Both the position numbers and the translations under genes were made by a program. From Vibrio sinaloensis (GTDB taxonomy: Bacteria > Pseudomonadota > Gammaproteobacteria > Enterobacterales > Vibrionaceae), in NCBI RefSeq assembly GCF_000808535.1, contig NZ_JWLV01000001.1:840630-904629 (forward strand): a stretch of 64,000 nucleotides of DNA. Direction: 5' to 3'. Positions 8,079-16,133 of the stretch are shown one piece after another. Numbering within the stretch: the first letter of the stretch is position 1; every line of letters begins with the position of its first letter. The notes under the pieces were generated by a model that saw only the letters and a list, made by a program, of their open reading frames with translations, had not been told where the DNA came from and did no database searches.

Positions 8079-10259
8079 CTATTTGCTTACCTTAGCACGA
8101 ACTTCTGTCAGCTTGTGAGCAATACGGTTCACGCCTTCCTGCGCAAACACTTCATCTAGGTTCATCGACAACTTACGACGCCAGTTTGGATACTCGTCGA
8201 CCGTACCTGGAATGTTAACAGGTTGATCCATTTCCAACCAATCTTCTAACTGAACACTCAGCAAGGTTGAAGCGCCCGCAGCCACATGCAGCTGCAACGC
8301 TTCGGCTAAATATGAATCCATCGGAACGTACTGAGCGTCACGGCCCACGCCTTCTGGTAGGTAACCGTGCCATGCTACAGAATCTAGAATGCCTTGCTTA
8401 CATTCTAAGCGGCCTTCAAACAAGCCTTTGAGCTGTTCTTCGTCAGGGTACAAGCCAAGCTCTTGACCCATTTTAAGGTCATCGCAGTGCCAGAAGCCTC
8501 TCAATGTCGGCATATCGTGAGTACATAGCGCAGACATAGATTGCTCAGCGTAATGCGCCGGAGAGATAAAGCCACCGTCATCTTCCGACGTTTCGAAGAA
8601 GAACACCTTGTAGGAGTGAACGCCCGCATCACGAAGAATTTCAACGATTTCATCCGGCACGGTTCCTAAATCTTCACCAATCACACTACATTGGTGACGG
8701 TGCGATTCAAGCGCCAAGATTGCCAGCATGTCTTCAACTGGGTAGTAGATGTACGCGCCTTTGGTCGCGTTTTCACCTTTTGGAATCCACCATAGACGCA
8801 GCAAACCAAGTACGTGGTCAATGCGAAGTGCACCACAGTGTTTCATGTTGGCACGCAGAAGCTGGATGTACGCATCGTAGCTTGTCGCTTTCAATACTTG
8901 AGGGTTAAGTGGTGGTAAGCCCCAGTTTTGACCCAATGGACCTAAGATATCTGGTGGCGCGCCGATGCTGGCATCAAGGATCAAGTTGCCATTATCCGCC
9001 CACGTTTCCGCGCCAGAGTCCGCCACGCCAACCGCTAGGTCACGATACAGCCCCACAGACATGCCTTTCTCTTCAGCCAGTGCTTGCGCTTCTTTGATTT
9101 GAGAGTCTGCAACCCACTGCAAGTACATGTAAAGATGCACTTTATCTTGGTTCTGGGTAATAAACTTCTGTACTGCGGCATTGTCAAATTGACGCAGTTC
9201 TTCAGGGAATACAGGCCAGCCCCAAACGTTGTTATCTTCAGCATGCAACGTCGCATGCAGCGCATCAAATGCCGCTTGGTGGACTAGGCTGTCGCCACCT
9301 TGTTCAACAAAGGCCAAGAATGCTTGAGCGCGCTCGCTGTTTTTGTCGAGGTGACGTTTCTTAAACTCATTGAACAACAGTGGCAGCACACTCATTTTCA
9401 GTTCTGACACTTCGGTGTAGTTGACCCAGTGAGAGTCACGCGCTTTTTGTAGGCGTTGCTGGAACTCCGCACTACCCACCATTTGCTGCGCTTCAATGCT
9501 CAACGAAAACTCAGGCACTGAGCTCACGTCGATGTATAGGATGTTTAACCAACGACGAGAAGACGGGCTATATGGGCTCGCCCCTTCTGGGTTGGCAGGA
9601 AAGAGTGAGTGAATTGGGTTTAAACCAACAAAATCACCACCGCGAGAGGCGATATCCGCAACCAGCTGTTTTAGGTCGCCAAAGTCACCCATCCCCCAGT
9701 TGTGCTGAGTGCGAAGTGTATAAAGTTGGACACTTGGGCCCCACATTTTTTTGCCGTTTTCGATGTCTGCTTGCTTGAAACACGCTTTTGGCGTCACGAT
9801 CAGCGTCATCTCGTATGGCGACTTGCGACGCTTACGTGTCACGGTCAATTTGTGGTAACCCCAAGGCAAATCACTTGGTAGTGCAAACACTAAAGGGCCA
9901 CCCTCTTTGCGCTCATCACGCACGATCTGAGACTGAAGATAGCCTTCAAGTACCTCTCCTTGCTCAGTCGCCAGCTGCCAGCTAAACTCGCTTTCTCGGG
10001 CACTTGCACCCAAGTTCAATGCCACCTCTACAGGCTCGCCATCACGAATTACTAATACTGGTTCAAGCACATCTTTCTTATGCTTTTTCTCTGCCGATTG
10101 TAGAAGAGTTTCATCATTGGTTACGTCGTAGCCTAAAGACGCAAGTAAGTGACGGATCGTTTCGTCCTCAACTTTTGCTTCATCTCCCCACGCGCTTACG
10201 TAGCTGTCGGCAATTCTTGCCATTTCAGCGACTTGTTTTAATGCGTTTTGTTCTTTCAT
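8079..10259 (-). CDS. malQ: 4-alpha-glucanotransferase (amylomaltase)
   Basis: 726-residue GH77 enzyme that transfers glucosyl or maltosyl units between maltodextrins, releasing glucose. Catalytic strips visible: LRIDHVLGLLRLWW (Asp nucleophile), VIGEDLGTVPDE (Glu acid/base) and CTHDMPTLRGFW (third Asp). The chosen ATG at 10259 has GGAGAG seven bases upstream; a longer frame start at 10328 lacks such a site and would add 23 unrelated residues. It lies 98 bases after malP with a stable hairpin between, so it is probably the second gene of a MalT-controlled malPQ unit. Confidence 0.96.
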   Translation of the reverse strand: MKEQNALKQVAEMARIADSYVSAWGDEAKVEDETIRHLLASLGYDVTNDETLLQSAEKKHKKDVLEPVLVIRDGEPVEVALNLGASARESEFSWQLATEQGEVLEGYLQSQIVRDERKEGGPLVFALPSDLPWGYHKLTVTRKRRKSPYEMTLIVTPKACFKQADIENGKKMWGPSVQLYTLRTQHNWGMGDFGDLKQLVADIASRGGDFVGLNPIHSLFPANPEGASPYSPSSRRWLNILYIDVSSVPEFSLSIEAQQMVGSAEFQQRLQKARDSHWVNYTEVSELKMSVLPLLFNEFKKRHLDKNSERAQAFLAFVEQGGDSLVHQAAFDALHATLHAEDNNVWGWPVFPEELRQFDNAAVQKFITQNQDKVHLYMYLQWVADSQIKEAQALAEEKGMSVGLYRDLAVGVADSGAETWADNGNLILDASIGAPPDILGPLGQNWGLPPLNPQVLKATSYDAYIQLLRANMKHCGALRIDHVLGLLRLWWIPKGENATKGAYIYYPVEDMLAILALESHRHQCSVIGEDLGTVPDEIVEILRDAGVHSYKVFFFETSEDDGGFISPAHYAEQSMSALCTHDMPTLRGFWHCDDLKMGQELGLYPDEEQLKGLFEGRLECKQGILDSVAWHGYLPEGVGRDAQYVPMDSYLAEALQLHVAAGASTLLSVQLEDWLEMDQPVNIPGTVDEYPNWRRKLSMNLDEVFAQEGVNRIAHKLTEVRAKVSK

Positions 10260-10322
10260 CGCTCTCTCCGAAGGACTGCGTATACCTTCAAAATGTAGGG
10301 TATTTAATAGATTAAAAGAGTG

Positions 10323-10346
10323 AGCCAAGACCCGAAGGTCTTGGCT
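10323..10346 (-). other. Stable UUCG-tetraloop hairpin between malP and malQ
   Basis: A perfect 10-base stem (10323-10332 with 10337-10346). Read on the transcribed minus strand the loop is TTCG closed by C-G, an exceptionally stable tetraloop. A short T-containing stretch follows. It could be a leaky terminator or a 3' stabiliser that sets the malP:malQ ratio. Confidence 0.65.
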
Positions 10347-10357
10347 TTATGAGTAAA

Positions 10358-12811
10358 TTAGCGTTTTACTGACTCTAATTTCCAAATGTTGTTCACATAG
10401 TCTCGAATTGAGCGGTCTGATGTGAACTTGCCAACCAAGGCGGTGTTGAGAATGGCTTTCTTCGCCCAACCTGCTTGGTCTTGGTATTGTTTGCCCATCT
10501 CTTCGTGCGCTTGAACGTACGATGCAAAGTCAGCCAAACATAGGTATGGGTCTCCACCATCAAGCAGGCTATCGAATGTTGCTCGTAGCAAGCCAGGTTG
10601 ACCTGGAGTGAACTCATCACCCGTTAGCAAATCAAGCGACGCTTTCAGTAGTGGATCCGCGTGGTAGTAGTCGTAAGGGTTGTAGCCTTGTGCTTTCAGC
10701 GCTTGTACACCCTCAACGTCTAGACCGAAGATGTAGATGTTTTCTTCGCCAACTTCTTCACGAATCTCTACGTTCGCACCATCCATCGTACCAATCGTTA
10801 GCGCACCGTTTAGTGCCATCTTCATGTTACCGGTACCTGATGCTTCTTTACCCGCTAACGAGATTTGTTGAGAAACATCTGCCGCTGGGATGATGATCTC
10901 TGCCATGCTCACGCGGTAGTCAGGAATGAAGACCACTTTTAGCTTGTTGCCAATACGTGGGTCGTTGTTGATCTTCTCAGCAACCTTGTTGACCGCAAAA
11001 ATGATCTCTTTCGCTAGGTGGTAACCCGGCGCAGCTTTCGCAGCAAAGAAACACACACGTGGCGTACATTCAAAGCTAGGATCATTGATGATGCGGTGGT
11101 AAAGCGACAAGATGTGTAGCAAGTCTAGGTGTTGACGCTTGTACTCGTGCAGACGTTTAATTTGAACGTCGAAGATCGCGTTAGTATCAAGCTCGATGCC
11201 CATGTTTTCTTGAACCCAATCCGCCAAGCGCTGTTTGTTTTGCTTCTTAACGGCCATAAATGCTTTTTGGAATTTCGCATCCGTCGCGTATTGAGCAATG
11301 CCTTCAAGTAGCTCTAGTTTTGCAGGCCATTCTGTGCCGATTTTCTCTGAGATGAGGTTAGACAAACCTGGGTTACAGAACTTCAACCAACGACGTGGTG
11401 TAATACCATTAGTTACGTTTGTCAGTTTACCTGGGAAGATCTCATTGAACTCAGGGAACAGGTCTTTTTTAACCAGTTGTGAGTGCAGCGCCGCCACGCC
11501 ATTCACCTTGTATGAGCCAATCACACATAGGTTTGCCATGCGAACCATGCGGTTGAAACCTTCTTGGATGATAGAAAGCTTCGCTTGCTTCTCACCATCA
11601 CCAGGCCACATCTTACGAACTTCTTGTAGGAAGCGGTGGTTGATTTCAAAGATGATTTCCATATGACGTGGAAGTAGACGTTGAATCAACGACTCTGGCC
11701 ATGTCTCTAATGCTTCTGGTAATAGCGTGTGGTTGGTGTACGCAAAAGTATTCGCGCTGATTTCCCACGCTTTATCCCAAGACAGACCTTTCTCATCGAC
11801 AAGGATGCGCATCAATTCAGGAATCGCAATCGTTGGGTGCGTATCGTTTAGCTGAATCGTTTCTTGCTTTGGAAGATCCGCGAGTGCAAAACCTGCCGCT
11901 TCATGACGACGTAGAATGTCGCGTACTGATGCTGCTGAGTGGAAGTACTGCTGCATTAGACGCAGAGTTTTGCCTTTCTCGTGGTTGTCGTTCGGGTACA
12001 GAACTTTGGTAATGTTACCTGCATCGATAAGTGAGTGCTGCGCTTCAAAGTAATCACCGTTGTTAAAGCTCGCAAGTGAGAATGGAGCAATCGCCTGACA
12101 TTCCCAAAGACGCAGTGGGTACACCGTGTCTGATTCGTAGCCCACGATTGGTAAGTCCCAAGGCATCGCTTTTACTGTCATGCCTGGTACCCATTTACGA
12201 ACTTCTTTGCCATTCACATATTCAACGTCAACGTGACCGTAGAAACCAATCTCTTGTGCCAATTCTGGACGAGCCACTTCCCAAGGGTAGCCTTCAACAC
12301 CACGCCATGCGTCTGGCGCTTCTTTTTGACGGCCTTCTTCGAAAGATTGCTTAAACAAACCGTACTCGTAGTGCAGACCGTAGCCCACAGTTGGGAATTC
12401 TTGAGCCGCACATGAATCCATGAAACACGCCGCAAGACGACCTAAACCACCATTACCTAGCGAAGGGTCACGCTCTTCTTCAAGTAGGTCCGTCAGGTTT
12501 TGGCCTAGCTCAGCCATCGCTTCAGTGATTTGCTCGTAAAGGCCCATGCTGATGAGGTTGTTACCCGTCAAGCGGCCAATGAGGAATTCAAGTGATAGGT
12601 AGTTAACGCTTTTTGCGTTTTGGATTTTAGGATCTTGTTCCGTTTTTAGCAGATCGAGTGTCGTTATCTCTGCTAACGCCTTACCCATTGCTAGGTACCA
12701 TTCACGTGACGTTGCTGTCTCTTCGGTCTTTGCATACGTTGCTGAAAGGTGCATTTTCACGTCATGTTGGAAAGTCGCTTTATCAAAGCTTGTCTGTTGC
12801 GTAGGTTTCAT
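10358..12811 (-). CDS. malP: Maltodextrin/glycogen phosphorylase
   Basis: 817-residue GT35 phosphorylase that releases glucose-1-phosphate from maltodextrins using a pyridoxal-phosphate cofactor. Visible are the glycine-rich DPSLGNGGLGRLAACF region and the cofactor lysine motif EASGTGNMKMALNGALT, with GTMDGANVEI following. Length fits MalP/GlgP. The gene is divergent from malT across a 550-base region carrying MalT-type boxes and CRP-like sites, and malQ follows. That context favours MalP over a separate GlgP. Confidence 0.95.
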   Translation of the reverse strand: MKPTQQTSFDKATFQHDVKMHLSATYAKTEETATSREWYLAMGKALAEITTLDLLKTEQDPKIQNAKSVNYLSLEFLIGRLTGNNLISMGLYEQITEAMAELGQNLTDLLEEERDPSLGNGGLGRLAACFMDSCAAQEFPTVGYGLHYEYGLFKQSFEEGRQKEAPDAWRGVEGYPWEVARPELAQEIGFYGHVDVEYVNGKEVRKWVPGMTVKAMPWDLPIVGYESDTVYPLRLWECQAIAPFSLASFNNGDYFEAQHSLIDAGNITKVLYPNDNHEKGKTLRLMQQYFHSAASVRDILRRHEAAGFALADLPKQETIQLNDTHPTIAIPELMRILVDEKGLSWDKAWEISANTFAYTNHTLLPEALETWPESLIQRLLPRHMEIIFEINHRFLQEVRKMWPGDGEKQAKLSIIQEGFNRMVRMANLCVIGSYKVNGVAALHSQLVKKDLFPEFNEIFPGKLTNVTNGITPRRWLKFCNPGLSNLISEKIGTEWPAKLELLEGIAQYATDAKFQKAFMAVKKQNKQRLADWVQENMGIELDTNAIFDVQIKRLHEYKRQHLDLLHILSLYHRIINDPSFECTPRVCFFAAKAAPGYHLAKEIIFAVNKVAEKINNDPRIGNKLKVVFIPDYRVSMAEIIIPAADVSQQISLAGKEASGTGNMKMALNGALTIGTMDGANVEIREEVGEENIYIFGLDVEGVQALKAQGYNPYDYYHADPLLKASLDLLTGDEFTPGQPGLLRATFDSLLDGGDPYLCLADFASYVQAHEEMGKQYQDQAGWAKKAILNTALVGKFTSDRSIRDYVNNIWKLESVKR

Positions 12812-12880
12812 TAGAGAAATCTCACTTATTGGTTCTAATTCATCTGAGGCATATCGTGCATGGGCACGGCTAGCAAAACA

Positions 12881-12932
12881 TCCTCCTCCAAAACGGCTTA
12901 TTAGGAGGAGGGCTCAGGGCGTAGAGGGAGGA
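12881..12932. promoter_or_regulatory. Cluster of three MalT-type boxes upstream of malP
   Basis: The MalT core GGA(T/G)GA occurs three times within about 50 bases: as TCCTCC on the minus strand at 12881-12889 (two overlapping registers), and as GGAGGA at 12904-12909 and 12927-12932 on the plus strand. The first two extend to GGAGGAGG, close to the E. coli consensus GGGGAKGAGG. They sit 70-120 bases before malP, the expected position for MalT activation. The first two are also inverted complements and could form a hairpin. Confidence 0.68.
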
Positions 12933-12987
12933 CACCTCAAAGCAGAGTGATCTGACTCTCAGTTCACTATTCCTGAGCGCAGACCCT

Positions 12988-13003
12988 GGTGATTGAGATC
13001 ACA
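12988..13003. promoter_or_regulatory. CRP-like site, malP side
   Basis: GGTGA-N6-TCACA matches the CRP consensus TGTGA-N6-TCACA at nine of ten half-site bases. It lies directly upstream of the MalT-box cluster, as in cAMP-dependent mal promoters. Confidence 0.65.
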
Positions 13004-13074
13004 CCATCAACGAATTAACCCTACATCCTGTTTATGAAACTTGTTGGTTCAGAAAAACAACCAATTGATGAATA

Positions 13075-13090
13075 TGTATACTTGATCACA
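13075..13090. promoter_or_regulatory. CRP-like site, middle of the malP-malT region
   Basis: TGTAT-N6-TCACA matches the CRP half-sites at nine of ten bases with correct spacing. It lies between the two divergent genes and could serve either one. Confidence 0.5.
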
Positions 13091-13170
13091 TTAAGTTTTC
13101 ATCTGTTACTCAGTTTTCATCATTTTCGGTGCAACAAAGGATAGAAGTCGCACTCACAACCCGCAACAAA

Positions 13171-13186
13171 GGTGACAAGAGTCACA
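13171..13186. promoter_or_regulatory. CRP-like site, malT side
   Basis: GGTGA-N6-TCACA, nine of ten half-site bases with correct spacing, about 180 bases before the malT start. E. coli malT is CRP-activated, so a role at the malT promoter is likely. The rest of 13187-13362 shows no further strong element. Confidence 0.62.
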
Positions 13187-13362
13187 ATTTAGGGGCGTAG
13201 ATAACAACAAAGTGTGAATTACACAAAAATCTCGTGGTTGATCAATAACTGTGGGGTTCGTTCTCAAGTAACATCGCTGTCAACAAGGCCTATTGGCTAT
13301 TTATTCACCACCCCTAGCAGAGTGAATAACAACAATTAGGGGTATTGAGCAGGGAAAAGAAG

Positions 13363-16071
13363 ATGTGGATTCCTTCTAAGTTAACCCGACCGGGTCGATT
13401 ACATAATGCTATCGTTCGTCCGCGAGTTTTAGATTTGTTGCAACAAGCCCCTTGCTACAAACTGGTCCTTTTCCGCTCTCCGGCGGGGTATGGCAAAACC
13501 ACGATGGCGGCTCAATGGCTATCGGACAAAGTTAACGTCGGTTGGTACAGCATAGACGAAAGTGACAACGACTCTTTCCGTTTTATGAACTACCTATTGC
13601 AAGCATTGAACAAAGCAACCAACAACGCTTGCCCTAACGCGCAAAAACTCGCCGAGAAACGCCAGTTCTCCTCTCTTCATTCTCTGTTTGGCGAAGTCTT
13701 CTCTGAAATGTCGGCGTTCCATCAAGAGTGCTACCTCGTGCTCGATGATTATCACCTGATCAGTGATGAAGAAATCCACGAAGCCATGCGTTTCTTCCTT
13801 AAGCACATGCCAGACAACCTAACGCTTGTCGTCACGAGTCGCGCCGCGCCTCCATTGGGCACCGCAAACTTGCGCGTTCGTGACTTGATGATTGAAATTG
13901 GCAACGAGTTGTTAGCGTTTGATACCGAAGAGACCACAAGATTCTTTAATCAGCGTGTGGCTGATGGCATTGATGACATTACCGCAAACAACCTACGAGC
14001 GTACGTTGAGGGGTGGCCTTCCGCATTGCAACTTATCGCGTTGCAAGCGCAGCATCAGCATAAAACCTTAGCCCAGTCCGCCGAGTCATTTTCTGAATTT
14101 AATCATGCTCATCTTTGGGATTACCTTGTCGAAGAGGTGTTTGATTTACTGGATGCAGAAACTCGCTTATTCCTACTCCAGTGTTCTATCCTTGATCACT
14201 TCAATGATGAGTTGGTGTCTGCCCTTACCCAGCGTGATGATGCGCTGAGCATGATTGAATCGTTAAACCGCTTTGGTCTGTTCATTCATCCACTGGAAGG
14301 CGAACAAAACTGGTATCGCTTCCACAATCTGTTTGCGGAGTTCTTAACGCACGAACGCTCTGCGCGTATTCCCCAGCAGGAAACCGAGCTACACCAAACC
14401 GCAGCGAAAGCGTGGCTGAAGCTCTCTTCTCCCCATCAAGCGCTTTACCATGCGCAAAAAGCACAAAATAGCCAGTTAATTGCCGACATCTTGCTGCAAT
14501 ATGGGTGGAAAATGTTTAATGGCGGCGAACTGCAAAGTGTCGAAAAAGCCATTGAGACGCTCAGCCCTGAGCAACTCTACAGCGAACCGAAACTGTGCAT
14601 GCTTCAGGCTTGGTTAGCGCAAAGCCAGCACAGATACAACGATGTCGGCGATTTGCTCTCTAAAGCCGATGCGCAAATGAAAGCCTTTAACGTGGTCTTA
14701 AGCACCAAAGAGCAAGGCGAGTTCAACGCACTACGTGCCCAAGTTGCAATTAACCAGAATGAGCCTGAAAAAGCCCTTGAGCTAGCGGAATTGTCACTGA
14801 GCCAACTCGACAGTACCGTCTACCGTAGTCGTATCGTTGCGACCTCTGTTGTGGGCGAAGTTAACCACGTATTAGGCCACTTGAGCCGTGCACTGCCAAT
14901 GATGCAACAAACCGAAAAGCTGGCAAGACAATACCAAGTCTACCACCAAGCCTTATGGGCCATGCTGCAACAAAGCGAAATCTTGATCGCTCAAGGTTAC
15001 GTTCAAGCCGCGTACGAAGTACAAGACAATGCCTTCAAACTGATAGAAGAGCAGCAGTTGCAGCAAGTGCCCCTGCATGAGTTTTTGCTTCGTGTTCGAG
15101 CGCAAATCCTCTGGTGCTGGAACCGATTAGATGAAGCGGAAGAGTGCGCATACAAAGGGCTTGATATCCTAGGGAATCACAGTCCAAGTAAGCACTTACA
15201 TAGCTACTCAATGTTGGCGCGTATTGCCATTGGCCGAGGGGAACTCGACAAAGCGGGTAAGTTCATTGACCAAATTGTGCATCTGCAGAAACAGTCAACC
15301 TACCACGTTGATTGGACAGCGAACGCCTCACTGTCATTGATTTTATTCTGGCAAGCGCGCGGCGATCTGGAGGCTATTCGTCAATGGTTGGACACCACCG
15401 TCAAGCCAGAGCAAGCGTGTAACCACTTTACTCAACTGCAATGGCGTAACATTGCCCGCGCGCAGATTGCACTGGAAGAGTTCGAGCAAGCGGAGCAAAC
15501 CTTAGCGTTCTTGCAGGAACAAGCAAACAATAACGAATTGCTTACCGACACCAACCGCAACTTGATTGTGGAGGCGGTTCTGGCTATTTCTCTCAAGGAC
15601 GAAGAGAAAGCCCGAGATCGACTTAAGCAGGCGTTGGCGCTCACCAATCAGACGGGTATGTTGGGCAACTTCTTGGTTGATGGCGCGAAGATTGGCCATA
15701 TTCTGGAGAAACTCAATAACAAGAATGAACTTGGGGACCTAGAACGTCACAGAGCTCAGCAACTGCTGAAGGACATTTCCACCACTCAGCGTAGCCGCTC
15801 GGTACATTTCGATGAAGAGTTCGTCGAGAAGTTGGTTAATCACCCAAACATCCCTGAACTTGTTCGTACTAGCCCACTCACACAGCGAGAGTGGCAAGTG
15901 CTGGGTCTGATTTACTCAGGGTTTAGCAATGAACAAATCGCCCAAGAGTTGGATGTTGCAGGGACAACCATTAAAACTCACATTCGCAACTTGTACCAAA
16001 AGCTTAATATCGCCAACCGCAAAGAAGCCATCAAAACCGCTGAAAACTTGCTTCAATTGATGGGCTATTAG
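13363..16071 (+). CDS. malT: MalT, ATP- and maltotriose-dependent activator of the maltose regulon
   Basis: 902-residue STAND-class activator (E. coli MalT 901). It begins [15 protein letters not shown], closely matching the E. coli start. The Walker A motif is SPAGYGKTT (about residues 39-47), the NB-ARC-like domain follows with DDYHLI, and a long TPR-like sensor region ([20 protein letters not shown]) comes next. A LuxR-type helix-turn-helix at the C-terminus ([30 protein letters not shown]) binds GGA(T/G)GA boxes. The ATG at 13363 is preferred over an in-frame TTG at 13345 because it aligns with MalT and has a purine-rich site upstream. Divergent from malPQ. Confidence 0.97.
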   Translation: MWIPSKLTRPGRLHNAIVRPRVLDLLQQAPCYKLVLFRSPAGYGKTTMAAQWLSDKVNVGWYSIDESDNDSFRFMNYLLQALNKATNNACPNAQKLAEKRQFSSLHSLFGEVFSEMSAFHQECYLVLDDYHLISDEEIHEAMRFFLKHMPDNLTLVVTSRAAPPLGTANLRVRDLMIEIGNELLAFDTEETTRFFNQRVADGIDDITANNLRAYVEGWPSALQLIALQAQHQHKTLAQSAESFSEFNHAHLWDYLVEEVFDLLDAETRLFLLQCSILDHFNDELVSALTQRDDALSMIESLNRFGLFIHPLEGEQNWYRFHNLFAEFLTHERSARIPQQETELHQTAAKAWLKLSSPHQALYHAQKAQNSQLIADILLQYGWKMFNGGELQSVEKAIETLSPEQLYSEPKLCMLQAWLAQSQHRYNDVGDLLSKADAQMKAFNVVLSTKEQGEFNALRAQVAINQNEPEKALELAELSLSQLDSTVYRSRIVATSVVGEVNHVLGHLSRALPMMQQTEKLARQYQVYHQALWAMLQQSEILIAQGYVQAAYEVQDNAFKLIEEQQLQQVPLHEFLLRVRAQILWCWNRLDEAEECAYKGLDILGNHSPSKHLHSYSMLARIAIGRGELDKAGKFIDQIVHLQKQSTYHVDWTANASLSLILFWQARGDLEAIRQWLDTTVKPEQACNHFTQLQWRNIARAQIALEEFEQAEQTLAFLQEQANNNELLTDTNRNLIVEAVLAISLKDEEKARDRLKQALALTNQTGMLGNFLVDGAKIGHILEKLNNKNELGDLERHRAQQLLKDISTTQRSRSVHFDEEFVEKLVNHPNIPELVRTSPLTQREWQVLGLIYSGFSNEQIAQELDVAGTTIKTHIRNLYQKLNIANRKEAIKTAENLLQLMGY

Positions 16072-16085
16072 CTCAAATAGAAACA

Positions 16086-16113
16086 AAAAGCGCAGCGATA
16101 CCGCTGCGCTTTT
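16086..16113. terminator. Bidirectional terminator between malT and the lipoprotein gene
   Basis: AAAAGCGCAGCG and CGCTGCGCTTTT form a 12-base perfect stem with a four-base loop. A/T runs on both sides let it serve both convergent genes. Confidence 0.85.
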
Positions 16114-16133
16114 CTCACCCATAAAAGAAGAAG

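Noticed and set aside
9035..10315. Several 60-100 codon open frames opposite or across malQ
   Set aside because: They are out-of-frame shadows of a well-supported enzyme gene, with no ribosome sites or recognisable domains.
12881..12911. Hairpin formed by TCCTCCTCC and GGAGGAGG as a terminator
   Set aside because: It has no T tail, lies upstream of the likely malP start, and is explained better as facing MalT boxes.
13212..13225. Palindrome GTGTGAATTACAC resembling a CRP site
   Set aside because: Only one TGTGA half-site is present and the spacing is wrong; three better sites lie nearby.
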